Positions 26,313 to 34,776 of a stretch of DNA of 64,000 nucleotides are shown piece after piece. This stretch comes from Bradyrhizobium retamae (GTDB lineage: Bacteria > Pseudomonadota > Alphaproteobacteria > Rhizobiales > Xanthobacteraceae): contig NZ_LLYA01000112.1 of NCBI RefSeq assembly GCF_001440415.1, positions 1-64,000 on the forward strand. The letters are read 5' to 3'. Both the position numbers and the translations under genes were made by a program. Within the stretch, counting starts at the first letter, position 1. Every line of letters begins with the position of its first letter. A model generated the notes under the pieces. The model ran no database searches, had not been told where the DNA came from, and saw only the letters and a program-made list of their open reading frames with translations.

Positions 26313-27581
26313 ATGTTAGCCCCCGCCTCGCCCGAATCCGCCGGAATGTCCAAGGCGGCCCTCGATCGCCTCGAAAATCATCTGAAGCAGCGCTACATCG
26401 ATGCCGGCCGCTTCCCGGGGACGCAGCTCCTGATCTATCGCCGCGGCAAGGTCGTCCATTCGTCCGCGCAGGGCTTTGCCGATCTCGAGCGCAAGGTGCC
26501 GGTCAAGGACGACACGATCTTCCGCATCTATTCGATGACCAAGCCGCTCACCTCCGTCGCCTTCATGATGCTGGTCGAGGAAGGCCGCGTCGCGCTCGAC
26601 GAGCCCGTGCACAAATACATTCCGGCATGGAAGAACCTCGGCGTGTTCGTGGCCGGTACGCACCCGGCCTTCCTGACCCGGCCGCCGTCACGGCCGATGC
26701 TGATCGTAGATCTGTTGCGGCACACCTCCGGCCTGACATACGGCTTCCAACAACGCAGCAATGTCGATGCGGCCTATCGCGAGAACAAGATCGGCGAAGT
26801 CATCAAGGCCGGCACGCTGCAAGGCATGATCGACGACCTCGCAAAAATTCCGCTGGAATTTTCGCCGGGCGAGGCCTGGAATTACTCCGTCGCCACCGAC
26901 GTGATCGGCTATCTCATTGGTTTGATCAGCGGCAAGCCGTTCGAGCAGTTTCTGAAAGAGCGCATCCTGGATCCGCTCGGGATGAATGATACCGACTTCT
27001 TCGTGCCCAAGGACAAGGCGCATCGGTTCGCGGCGTGTTATTCGGCCGACCCGCAGGGCGGCATGACGTTCCACGCCACCGAGCGCAAGGGCACGCTGAC
27101 GCTGCAGGACGACCCGGCGACGAGTTCATTCCTGTCGCCGCCCTCCTTCGTCTCCGGCGGCGGCGGCCTGTGCTCGACCACGGCCGACTATCTCACCTTC
27201 TGCCGCGCGCTGCTCAATGGCGGCGAGCTCGGCGGTATCAGATTGTTAGGTCCCAAGACGCTGAACCTGATGACTTCCAACCATCTGCCCGGCGGGGTCG
27301 ACCTGCCGGCGATGTCGCGCTCGCTGTTCTCGGAAGCGGCCTATAACGGCATCGGGTTCGGCCTCGGCTTCGCCGTCACCATGAACCCGGCACAGACGCT
27401 GATTGCCGGCAGTCCCGGCGAGTTCAACTGGGGCGGTGCGGCGACAACGTCGTTCTTCATCGACCCGGCGGAAGAACTGATCACGATCTTCATGACTCAG
27501 GTGCTGCCGTCGAGCGCCTATCCCTTGCGGCGCGAGCTGCGCACCATGGTGTATGCCGCGATCACCGACAGCAATCTATGA
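26313..27581 (+). CDS. Serine hydrolase of the beta-lactamase/esterase (EstB-like) family
   Basis: 422 residues. Catalytic motif S74-M-T-K77 (IYSMTKPL), Y191 in WNYSVATD, LLRHTSGLTYG, and a late FNWGGAATTSFFIDP replacing the KTG box. This pattern fits class C beta-lactamase-like carboxylesterases rather than true beta-lactamases. No signal peptide, so cytoplasmic. GGAG at 26303-26306 favours the ATG at 26313 over 26307. Its stop overlaps the next start (ATGA at 27578-27581), so it may be co-translated with the following kinase, an unusual pairing. Confidence 0.88.
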   Translation: MLAPASPESAGMSKAALDRLENHLKQRYIDAGRFPGTQLLIYRRGKVVHSSAQGFADLERKVPVKDDTIFRIYSMTKPLTSVAFMMLVEEGRVALDEPVHKYIPAWKNLGVFVAGTHPAFLTRPPSRPMLIVDLLRHTSGLTYGFQQRSNVDAAYRENKIGEVIKAGTLQGMIDDLAKIPLEFSPGEAWNYSVATDVIGYLIGLISGKPFEQFLKERILDPLGMNDTDFFVPKDKAHRFAACYSADPQGGMTFHATERKGTLTLQDDPATSSFLSPPSFVSGGGGLCSTTADYLTFCRALLNGGELGGIRLLGPKTLNLMTSNHLPGGVDLPAMSRSLFSEAAYNGIGFGLGFAVTMNPAQTLIAGSPGEFNWGGAATTSFFIDPAEELITIFMTQVLPSSAYPLRRELRTMVYAAITDSNL

Positions 27582-29230
27582 GATCGGCGGCCGGGCCACC
27601 CGGCGGAACCCGGCCGCTTCTCCAGCCGGCTGAATATCTTACTTATCCTCTTATTGTTCTTGGCGAAATCCGACAGCTTCTCCTATGCTTGCCCCGATTG
27701 GGCGCCGATCCGGGGCTTGCGTTGCCGAAACTTTCACTGCCAGTGCGTCTTGCCCTTCTGGTTGCGGGAACCACGCTGCCGTTGATTGTTTTCGCGGCCG
27801 GCATCGTTTTCAACCATTACAAGCAGGACCGCCAGAACGCGACGCAACGGGTCCTTGAAACGGTTCGCAGCATTCGCCTCGTGCTCGACTCGGAGATGCA
27901 GCGGATCACCGGCGCACTCCAGGTACTATCGCTGACAAACGCACTGCGCGACGGGGATTTCGAGGCGTTCCGCCGCATCTGCCAAGGCTTCCTCGACCAG
28001 TATGGCGAAGGCGGCGTCGTGCTGGTGGCGAACCGCGAAGGCCACCAGGTATTCTCCTCGCTGACGACTGATACGGCAAACCTGCCGTTGCGTAACAACC
28101 TCGCCCTGGTCGGGAGGGTCTTTGCAGAGAAGAAACCGGTCTATTCCAACCTGTTCTTCGGGTCGGTGAAGAAGCGGCTAATCGTAACGGTCGAAGTGCC
28201 CGTCATCGTAGATGGCGAAGTAGTCTACGACATTTCCTTCAGTCCACCGATCGAGATTTTCCAGGCGATGGTCGAGCAGCAGCGGCCGAGCAAGGACTGG
28301 ACGATCTCGATCTTCGACGGCGAAGGCACCAATTTCGCGCGCGTGCCGAACCCACAGCATACCGTCGGCAAGCGTGCATCGCCCTCGCTCTATACGGAGA
28401 TGTTCAACAATTCGGAAGCCACCCTGCCGACGGTATCGCTTGAGGGCGTGCGGCTGATTACGAGCTTTAGCCGCTCCTCGCTCACCGGCTGGACCGTTGC
28501 CGCCGGCATTGCCGAAAGCTCGTTGATCGCGCCGCTCTGGCGCAACCTCGCGATCACGAGCGTAATGGGTGCCGTGCTGCTGATGGTCGGGCTCGCCTTC
28601 GCGGTACGGATGGCAACCCAGATTGCCCGCGGCGAGATGCTCCACAATCTCCTGATCGAGGAACTCAACCATCGCGTCAAGAATACGCTCGCGGTCCTGC
28701 AGTCGATCGCCACCCAGACCTTCCGCAGCGCGAGCCGGGCGGAGCGCGAGAAGTTCGAGGGAAGGCTCGGCGCGCTGGCGGAGGCGCATAACTTGCTCAG
28801 CCAGGAAAAGTGGCAAGGCGCGGAGCTGCGGGAAGTGATTGCGCGGGTGCTGCAGCCCTACCTGCTCAACAATCCGGAGCGGGCGCGGATGTTCGGACCG
28901 CGGGTCCCGCTGTCGCCGCGGCTCGCCGTGGTGCTCTCGATGATCGTGCACGAGATCGCAACCAATGCCGCTAAATACGGCGCGCTATCGAACGATACCG
29001 GGACCGTCGCGGTGGATTGGGAGATCCTCGAAGAAAGCGACGGGCGCAAATTGCGGTTGATCTGGACCGAGGCAGGCGGCCCGCCCGTCACGGCACCGGT
29101 GCAGCGTGGCTTTGGCTCGCGGCTGATCGAGCGCAGCGCACGCGACCAGCTCGGCGGCGAGGCAACCGTCGACTTCCTGCCGCGCGGCGTTGTCTACACG
29201 GTAAGCTGTGCACTCGACAGGGAAGAATAG
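27578..29230 (+). CDS. Membrane-bound HWE-family histidine kinase
   Basis: 550 residues if started at the overlapping ATG; the first ~50 residues are poorly convincing, and TTG at 27722 is a possible start. Helix 1 (~54-76), an extracellular Cache-like sensor (~80-325), helix 2 (~327-350), then an HWE/HisKA_2 dimerisation domain with H365 (ELNHRVKNTLAVLQSIA) and an HATPase domain with IVHEIATNAAKYGALS and the WTEAGGPPV segment. HWE kinases usually pair with a stand-alone receiver; none is adjacent. The stop (29228-29230) directly abuts the complement of the dctM stop. Confidence 0.88.
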   Translation: MRSAAGPPGGTRPLLQPAEYLTYPLIVLGEIRQLLLCLPRLGADPGLALPKLSLPVRLALLVAGTTLPLIVFAAGIVFNHYKQDRQNATQRVLETVRSIRLVLDSEMQRITGALQVLSLTNALRDGDFEAFRRICQGFLDQYGEGGVVLVANREGHQVFSSLTTDTANLPLRNNLALVGRVFAEKKPVYSNLFFGSVKKRLIVTVEVPVIVDGEVVYDISFSPPIEIFQAMVEQQRPSKDWTISIFDGEGTNFARVPNPQHTVGKRASPSLYTEMFNNSEATLPTVSLEGVRLITSFSRSSLTGWTVAAGIAESSLIAPLWRNLAITSVMGAVLLMVGLAFAVRMATQIARGEMLHNLLIEELNHRVKNTLAVLQSIATQTFRSASRAEREKFEGRLGALAEAHNLLSQEKWQGAELREVIARVLQPYLLNNPERARMFGPRVPLSPRLAVVLSMIVHEIATNAAKYGALSNDTGTVAVDWEILEESDGRKLRLIWTEAGGPPVTAPVQRGFGSRLIERSARDQLGGEATVDFLPRGVVYTVSCALDREE

Positions 29231-30553
29231 CTATTTAAGCATCTCCGGCACGATCAGGCGCGGCAGGAACAACGAGACGCTCGGCCAGATGATGACGGCG
29301 ACCAGTACCAGCAGCATCGGTATCAGCATGATCAACGTGTCTTTCAGCGCGTAGCGCAGCCGCACGCCCGCGATCGAGCAGGCGATCATCAGGCACAGGC
29401 CATAGGGCGGCGTCACCAGTCCAAACGCCAGCGACACGATCGAGATGATCGCAAACTGAACGGGGTGCAGGTCGACCGACTTCGCCAAGGGTTCCAGCAC
29501 GGTGCCGACAATCACGATCGCCGGAATGGCGTCGAGGAAACAGCCTACGATCAGGAAGCAGAACGCGATGAAGAAGCCGGCCGCGACGGCGCCCATGCCC
29601 CAGGTCGAAACGTTGGCCAGGAGCTCCTGCGGTATCTTGTAATAGGCCAGCAGCCAGCCGAAAGCGCTCGCGGTGCCGATGCAGAACAGCGCGACGCCTG
29701 CCAGGCGCCCGGTATCGAGCAGCGCCTTGTAGAGTTCGCGCGGGCCGGTTTCGCGGTAAAAGAACGCTGACAGCACCACGGAATAGAGCACGGCGACGCA
29801 GGCGGATTCGGTGGCGGTGAACCATCCGAGCAGGATGCCGCCGACGATAATGAACGGCGTCATAAGCGCCGGTATCGATCGCCAGATGGCGTAGCCGATG
29901 TCGGTCCAGCTCGATTTCGGGTATGTCGGATAGCCGCGGCGAACCGCATAGACATGCACGGTCGCCATCTGGGCGCCCGCGATCAACAGGCCGGGGACGA
30001 TGCCGGCCAGATACATCGCTGCGATCGAGGTCGAGATCAGTCCGCCCCAGACGATCATCAGGATCGAGGGCGGGATGATGATGGCGAGCACCGCTGTTAC
30101 CGCCGTGATGGCGATCGAGAACGAGAGGTCATAACCTTCCTTGGTCTGGGCATCGATGAAGATCTTGGACTGGCTCGCGGCGTCGGCGGTGGAAGAGCCG
30201 GAAATGCCGGCAAAGAACACCGACAGCACGACGTTGATCTGTGCCAGCGAGCCTGGCCAATGCCCGACCATCGAGCGCGACAACGCCACCAGGCGGTCGG
30301 TGATGCCGCCGATTCCCATCAGGTTGGCGGTCAAGAGGAAGAAGGGCACGGCGAGCAGGATGAACGAGTTGTAGGCGTTGAAGGTCTCCTGCGCGAGCGA
30401 CATCATCGACAGGCGGGGCTCGATCAAAAGGATCGGTACGCAGGCAAGACCGAGCGCAAACGCCACCGGCACGCGCACGATGAGCAGGCCAACGAAAACG
30501 CCGAACAGGACCAGTGCGGCCTCTCCGGCGGAAAGTACATTGCCACCGTTCAT
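29231..30553 (-). CDS. dctM: TRAP transporter large permease subunit
   Basis: 440 residues, about 12 membrane segments, DctM family: PVAFALGLACVPILL, NSFILLAVPFFLLTANLM, FFAGISGSSTADAASQ and IIPPSILMIVWG are the conserved blocks. It forms the sodium-driven channel that takes up organic acids with DctQ and DctP. The ATG at 30553 overlaps the dctQ stop by ATGA; the longer open frame to 30721 lies within dctQ. The substrate is not predictable from sequence. Confidence 0.95.
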   Translation of the reverse strand: MNGGNVLSAGEAALVLFGVFVGLLIVRVPVAFALGLACVPILLIEPRLSMMSLAQETFNAYNSFILLAVPFFLLTANLMGIGGITDRLVALSRSMVGHWPGSLAQINVVLSVFFAGISGSSTADAASQSKIFIDAQTKEGYDLSFSIAITAVTAVLAIIIPPSILMIVWGGLISTSIAAMYLAGIVPGLLIAGAQMATVHVYAVRRGYPTYPKSSWTDIGYAIWRSIPALMTPFIIVGGILLGWFTATESACVAVLYSVVLSAFFYRETGPRELYKALLDTGRLAGVALFCIGTASAFGWLLAYYKIPQELLANVSTWGMGAVAAGFFIAFCFLIVGCFLDAIPAIVIVGTVLEPLAKSVDLHPVQFAIISIVSLAFGLVTPPYGLCLMIACSIAGVRLRYALKDTLIMLIPMLLVLVAVIIWPSVSLFLPRLIVPEMLK

Positions 30554-31065
30554 CGGCTCGCCCCGACCAGAACTTTCAATTCGTCGATCATCTGTTCGCC
30601 TGCAAAGATGATCCACGTCACACCCGCCACAGGCCATGCGACATGAATCATCCAGAGCGGTAGATCGGCCAGTTCCGACGTTCGGTTCCAAGCGAACCGC
30701 GTGAATTCCAGGCCGGCCCACACGAATACCAGCGCCATCGCCAGCACGCCGAGCCGCGCCACGATCCGCACCGCGGCTTCCGCCCGCCGCGACAGGGTGG
30801 GCCAGACGTCGACCTCGAAATGCTGCGCCTCCCTAATTCCGACCATGGCACCGATCATGATGGTCCAGATGAACAGGAAACGCGCCATCTCCTCGGTCCA
30901 GATGTAGGACGGAATGAACGGCGTGTAGCGCGAGATGACCTGCAGGGTGACCGGAACGACCAGAATGCCGACACATGCGGCAAGCAGGATTTCGAGCAAT
31001 TTCGCATAGGCCGCCGTTGCTCGTCGCCATAGCGACGGGTTCGGCGGCATCGGTATTTCAGTCAT
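30550..31065 (-). CDS. dctQ: TRAP transporter small permease subunit
   Basis: 171 residues with four membrane segments. The DctQ signature is present: WTEEMARFLFIWTIMIGAMVG and HFEVDVWP. It is the small membrane subunit linking DctP to DctM. It overlaps dctM by 4 bp and is separated from dctP by 82 bp that hold a perfect hairpin (31094-31123). Confidence 0.94.
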   Translation of the reverse strand: MTEIPMPPNPSLWRRATAAYAKLLEILLAACVGILVVPVTLQVISRYTPFIPSYIWTEEMARFLFIWTIMIGAMVGIREAQHFEVDVWPTLSRRAEAAVRIVARLGVLAMALVFVWAGLEFTRFAWNRTSELADLPLWMIHVAWPVAGVTWIIFAGEQMIDELKVLVGASR

Positions 31066-31093
31066 CTTGGCTCCGGAAGGTAACGATCACGGA

Positions 31094-31123
31094 AGTGGGG
31101 CAAGCCGCATGGCTTGCCCCACT
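31094..31123 (-). promoter_or_regulatory. Perfect 13-bp intercistronic hairpin between dctP and dctQ
   Basis: AGTGGGGCAAGCC (31094-31106), loop GCAT, GGCTTGCCCCACT (31111-31123). It begins 25 bp after the dctP stop. No T-run follows on the minus strand, so it more likely stabilises dctP mRNA or attenuates partly than ends the operon. Confidence 0.75.
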
Positions 31124-31147
31124 CCCTGTCGCTCGGCGCGACAAATA

Positions 31148-32146
31148 TCAGGCGACGTTGATCTTCTCGAAGATGGCTTCGGCGCCGATTTCCTTGGCAT
31201 AGGTGGCCATCACGGGATCGGCGAGCTTCTTCATGGCATCGCGCTCTTCGAAGGGAACGCGCTTGAGCTTGCCAGCCTTTTCAAGCGTATCGAGCTTGAC
31301 GACCTCCTCGCTCGACTCGAGCTGGCGGCCATAATCGCCGGCTTCCTTGCCGGCCTTCATGATCGCGTCCTGCAGGTCCTTCGGCAGGGTCTTCAACGTC
31401 TTCACCGAGAAGCAGATCGGCCGGATCGATACCGCGTGCTGGGTCAGATTGAGGTGCGGGGCAACTTCGTAGAACTTCATCGCCTCGACGCCGGCGGCCT
31501 CGTTTTCGCCCGCCGAGATCACGCCGTTCTGGATGGCGTTGTAGACCTCGTTGTAGGCGATCACCGTCGGGCTCATGCCAACGGCTGCAAACGTCTTCGA
31601 CCAGATTGGAGCGCCCTGCACGCGCACCTTGAGGCCTTTGAGATCGGCGAGGTTCTTGAGCGGCTTGTTGGCGAAGATGTTGCGAATGCCGCCGCCCGCA
31701 TAGCCGATCAGGACGACCTCCGCCTTGGTCGCGATTTCGTCGGCCACAGGTGCCAGAATATTCTTTTCGACCACCTTATTCATGTGCTCGATGCCCTTGA
31801 ACACAAAGGGTGCATCGATGAAGGGAGCCGCCTTGGCGAAGGTCGACATGTGGGCCGGCGAGACGATGCCGTAATCGACCGCCTTGCCCTGCGACATGTA
31901 CTCGAAATACTGCTTCTCGAGACCGAGCGACGAGTTCTTGTGCAGCGTGAAGTTGACCGGCTTGCCGTAGTACTTCTTCACCAGCTCTTCGAACCTGGTC
32001 AGCGCCTTGGTGAAGGCGTGATCGTCGTTGAACTGCACCGCCCCGTTAAGGGTAACGGGCGCCTGTGCCCTGACGATCGATGGCATGCCCAGGACGCCGG
32101 CCGCAGCCGTCGCACCAAGGCCCGCAAGTAGGGTTCTTCGTTTCAT
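31148..32146 (-). CDS. dctP: TRAP transporter solute-binding protein
   Basis: 332 residues. Signal peptide 1-26 (KRRTLLAGLGATAAAG, cleavage after IVRAQA; the RR pair also permits Tat export). The DctP fold is seen in FEELVKKYYGKPVNFTLH, DYGIVSPAHMSTF, LKGLKVRVQGAPIW with the ligand-binding Arg, and SPTVIAYNEVYNAIQNGVI. The ATG at 32146 has GGGAGGA 5 bases upstream. It is the first gene of the TRAP operon. Ligand unknown, probably a carboxylate. Confidence 0.94.
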   Translation of the reverse strand: MKRRTLLAGLGATAAAGVLGMPSIVRAQAPVTLNGAVQFNDDHAFTKALTRFEELVKKYYGKPVNFTLHKNSSLGLEKQYFEYMSQGKAVDYGIVSPAHMSTFAKAAPFIDAPFVFKGIEHMNKVVEKNILAPVADEIATKAEVVLIGYAGGGIRNIFANKPLKNLADLKGLKVRVQGAPIWSKTFAAVGMSPTVIAYNEVYNAIQNGVISAGENEAAGVEAMKFYEVAPHLNLTQHAVSIRPICFSVKTLKTLPKDLQDAIMKAGKEAGDYGRQLESSEEVVKLDTLEKAGKLKRVPFEERDAMKKLADPVMATYAKEIGAEAIFEKINVA

Positions 32147-33029
32147 AGCTTCCTCCCCAGTAACGCCCGTCCCTTGTAAGCGGGACTTTAGCCTGGCCGA
32201 CGACGCGGCCACTACCGCAAAGCGTATGCAAAACGGTGCGGCTGTGGAAGCCAATTTAAGTAGTACCCTAGGCCAATAGGCCGCAGACGGCTAGGCCGAT
32301 GATTGCAGCCATTTTGGGCAAATCCCGGCTCGAGCCGAGCCTTGCGTCCCCCAGCGCGAAGAGCCGTAAAGCGCCCGACACGGCTTCGCGGTATGGGCGT
32401 CGCCGCGCGACATTGATCGATCCGTGAATGCCGCCGGCACGGTGCAACCGACACGCCGCAAATATTGCGCGATGTCGGATCCGGCCCGTCCCGCGTGCAA
32501 AGGCGTTCCCGTTCTAACGACGCTGCGCCAGATCTATTTGCAGGATTCCGATAGCGCGGCGAGCACGCGGCTTGCTGCTATTTCCCGGCACGCCTGATCC
32601 GAAAGCGGAGCTGAACTCTGCTGCATTTTGTCAGGCATCAGTGACCGCGGAAAATTTTAGCCACAACCGCCGATGCGCTGCGAGCGACTGCATGATCGGC
32701 CCGCACCCCCCGTAGAAATCCGGTACGTGATCGGGACACAGTAAGCATGCCGGCCAAAATCTGTGTCCATTGAACTCGCGGTGGTTGTGGTTTGTCGAAT
32801 ATTTTGCCAAATGTAATGGGCGGGGTTTTGCCAATACGCCCCGGGCGCCGACAGCTTTAGGTAGCTGGCGGCGCCGGTATCAGGATGCTTCCAATACGCA
32901 AAAGCGTTTGGCTACCATCCCGCAATCTCTCAGGAATTCCGTGGTTCCCTATACCACTCACGGACCGGACTGACTTTAACGCGGTACATATGGATGAACC
33001 CCTGACCTACTCTTGCCAGGGTTTCCCGA
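32147..33029. other. Gene-poor 0.9-kb stretch with structured elements
   Basis: No ORF here shows a recognisable protein. The 32147-32290 part should hold the dctP promoter. An 8-bp inverted repeat GGACACAG (32734-32741) / CTGTGTCC (32761-32768) and a strong hairpin at 32844-32875 lie between 32.7 and 32.9 kb. A GTG-started frame near 32428-32598 (MSDPARPACKGVP) has no support beyond being open. Confidence 0.6.
32844..32875. repeat. Strong hairpin upstream of the XRE regulator
   Basis: GGCGCCG-A-CAGCT (32844-32856), loop TTAGGT, AGCTG-G-CGGCGCC (32863-32875): 12 paired bases with one mismatch. It could be a terminator-like or leader structure, about 175 bp before the regulator start; no T-run. 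Confidence 0.55.
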
Positions 33030-33050
33030 TTGAAGGACGGTAAAACCAGA

Positions 33051-33446
33051 ATGAACAGATCAGCAGCGAAAAAGATGAAACAGCGCAGCGCCGGCAAACC
33101 CGATATCGAATTGGGCAAACGGATTCGCCTGCGGCGTGTGGAACAGAAAATCTCGCAAGCGGAGCTTGGCGATAAGCTCGGCGTCAGCTTCCAGCAGGTT
33201 CAGAAGTACGAGAAGGGCGTCAATCGTGTCGGCGCGGCTCGTCTTCAGCAAATCGCTACCGCGCTCGACGTGCCTGTGACGTTCTTCTACGACGGCGACG
33301 GCAAGGCGCGCGAAGTCGAGAGCCTGCTCTTCCTGGACAGCGCGTTCAGCCTGAGGCTGCTTCGTGCCTACAGCAAGATCAAGGACCAGACTGTACAGCG
33401 TCAGTTGGTGTCTTTGATGGAATCGATCGCCGCCAACGAGGGCTAG
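33051..33446 (+). CDS. XRE-family helix-turn-helix transcriptional regulator
   Basis: 131 residues. A basic N-terminus is followed by a Cro/CI-type HTH (~22-80: IRLRRVEQKISQAELGDKLGV, FQQVQKYEKGVNRVG, LQQIATALDVPVTFFYD), and a C-terminal tail with SLLFLDSAFSLRLLRAYSKI. The HTH core matches the alphaproteobacterial PraR/SinR-like group, which act in biofilm, stress or symbiosis regulation. The ATG at 33051 has AAGGA 13 bases upstream; TTG at 33030 would add seven residues. It is isolated from neighbours by long non-coding stretches, so targets are unknown. Confidence 0.9.
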   Translation: MNRSAAKKMKQRSAGKPDIELGKRIRLRRVEQKISQAELGDKLGVSFQQVQKYEKGVNRVGAARLQQIATALDVPVTFFYDGDGKAREVESLLFLDSAFSLRLLRAYSKIKDQTVQRQLVSLMESIAANEG

Positions 33447-33449
33447 GCA

Positions 33450-33677
33450 TTATCGCGCCTGGATCGCAGCACCGCGGACCCGATCAATCGACGCGAGAAA
33501 TCGCCGGGTAGCCTGTTGCTGCGCTGGGCCAAAGCTTGAGCTGGCCGGGACTATGCCGTGCGACGCCATCAGGATGGGGATGGCGAAGTCCGGATGCAAC
33601 GCAGCGAAAAGCCGACGCGGCAAGTCTCTGACGACTACCGCCGGTTCGACCATCAACAACGACTGCATCACCGTCAC
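33450..33677 (-). pseudogene. Possible LysR-type regulator C-terminal remnant
   Basis: A 75-residue minus-strand frame (MQSLLMVEPAVVVRDLPRRLF, then ATRRFLASIDRVR near the end) resembles the last part of LysR effector domains, where PRRLF/ARRFLA-type helices occur. No N-terminal HTH is found upstream, where the sequence to 33855 is otherwise empty. Could equally be a chance frame. The remaining 33678-33855 part should contain the promoter of the crotonase gene. Confidence 0.3.
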
Positions 33678-33855
33678 GCCGATATTCCCTCACACGCAAT
33701 GCGCGTGAGCCCGCTCCTGCCCTCACGACCTCACCTGACGACCTCCCCCTATTGCCCGGCGCCCCCTGCTGGTCGTACGTGCAAAAGCGGCAATTGACCT
33801 CGGCGCGACGCTTGTCCGACAATGGACCAAGCCTCACGAGTGAAAGCCGCAACCG

Positions 33856-34677
33856 ATGCTCGACATCGCCAAAACTGCCGAAATATCCCATGCCGACGGC
33901 AAGATCCTGCAAAGCGTCAGCGATGGCGTCGGCGTCATTACCTTCAACAATCCCGACAAGCGCAATGCGATGTCGCTCGAAATGTGGGAGGGCCTGGGCC
34001 ACGCGCTGACCGAATTGCGCGACGACGCGGACGTGCGCGTCGTGATCCTGGTCGGCGCCGGCGACAAAGCCTTCGTCTCGGGCGCCGACATCAGTCAGTT
34101 CGAAAAGACTCGCCATAACGCCGCGGCGTCGGAAGAATATTCCAAGCGGAGCGAGGCGCAGCGCGCGCTGCTCGCAAGTTACCCCAAGCCGACGATTGCC
34201 TGCATTCGGGGATTTTGCCTCGGTGGCGGCATGCAGGTCGCGATGCTTACCGACATCCGCATCGCGTCCGACAACAGCCAGTTCGGCATTCCAGCCGCCA
34301 AGCTCGGCATCGCCTATGGCTATGACGGCCTGCGCCACCTCGTCTCGCTGGTCGGACCATCCTGGGCGCGGCTCATCATGTACACTGGCATGCGGATCGA
34401 GGCTGCGGAAGCGTTGCGGATCGGATTGGTCGATCGTGTACTGCCGGATGCGGAGTTATGGGACGCCACCATGGAGATAGCGCGCACCATCTCCGGCAAT
34501 GCGCCGCTCGCCATCAAGGCCGCCAAGATCACCATCGCCGAGGTGCTGAAGGACGAAAGCAAGCGCGACATGGATGCGATCAAGGCGATCGGCCACGCCT
34601 GCATGGATTCGGAGGATTTCCGCGAAGGCCGAACGGCTTTCATGGAAAAGCGCAAGCCGCAGTTCAAGGGGAAGTAG
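33856..34677 (+). CDS. Crotonase-superfamily protein lacking both catalytic glutamates
   Basis: 273 residues with a complete crotonase fold: FNNPDKRNAMS, the oxyanion-hole segments AFVSGADISQF and GFCLGGGMQVAM, and the C-terminal helix region ending FMEKRKPQF. The two Glu residues of true enoyl-CoA hydratases (E144 and E164 of the rat enzyme) align with Q127 (GGMQVA) and A147 (IPAAKLG). CoA binding and the oxyanion hole should be intact, but hydratase activity is unlikely; an isomerase, hydrolase or other crotonase reaction is possible. The gene is alone on the plus strand, so no pathway can be assigned. Confidence 0.9.
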   Translation: MLDIAKTAEISHADGKILQSVSDGVGVITFNNPDKRNAMSLEMWEGLGHALTELRDDADVRVVILVGAGDKAFVSGADISQFEKTRHNAAASEEYSKRSEAQRALLASYPKPTIACIRGFCLGGGMQVAMLTDIRIASDNSQFGIPAAKLGIAYGYDGLRHLVSLVGPSWARLIMYTGMRIEAAEALRIGLVDRVLPDAELWDATMEIARTISGNAPLAIKAAKITIAEVLKDESKRDMDAIKAIGHACMDSEDFREGRTAFMEKRKPQFKGK

Positions 34678-34689
34678 TGTCCGGCCCCC

Positions 34690-34773
34690 GTAGCCCGGCT
34701 GAGCGAAGCGACATCCGGGATTCTCACCAGTTCAGGCAGCAGTCCCGTGTGTCGCTGCGCTCACCTGGGCTAC
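34690..34773. repeat. Intergenic palindromic repeat (GTAGCCCGG family)
   Basis: GTAGCCCGGCTGAGCGAAGCGACA...TGTCGCTGCGCTCACCTGGGCTAC: an imperfect inverted repeat of ~28-bp arms in the gap between two convergent genes, ending 3 bp before the dehydrogenase stop. It may serve as a bidirectional terminator. Confidence 0.7.
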
Positions 34774-34776
34774 AAG

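Noticed and set aside
32428..32598. Small GTG-started frame (MSDPARPACKGVP) in the gene-poor region
   Set aside because: No ribosome site of quality, no homology recognised and short length.
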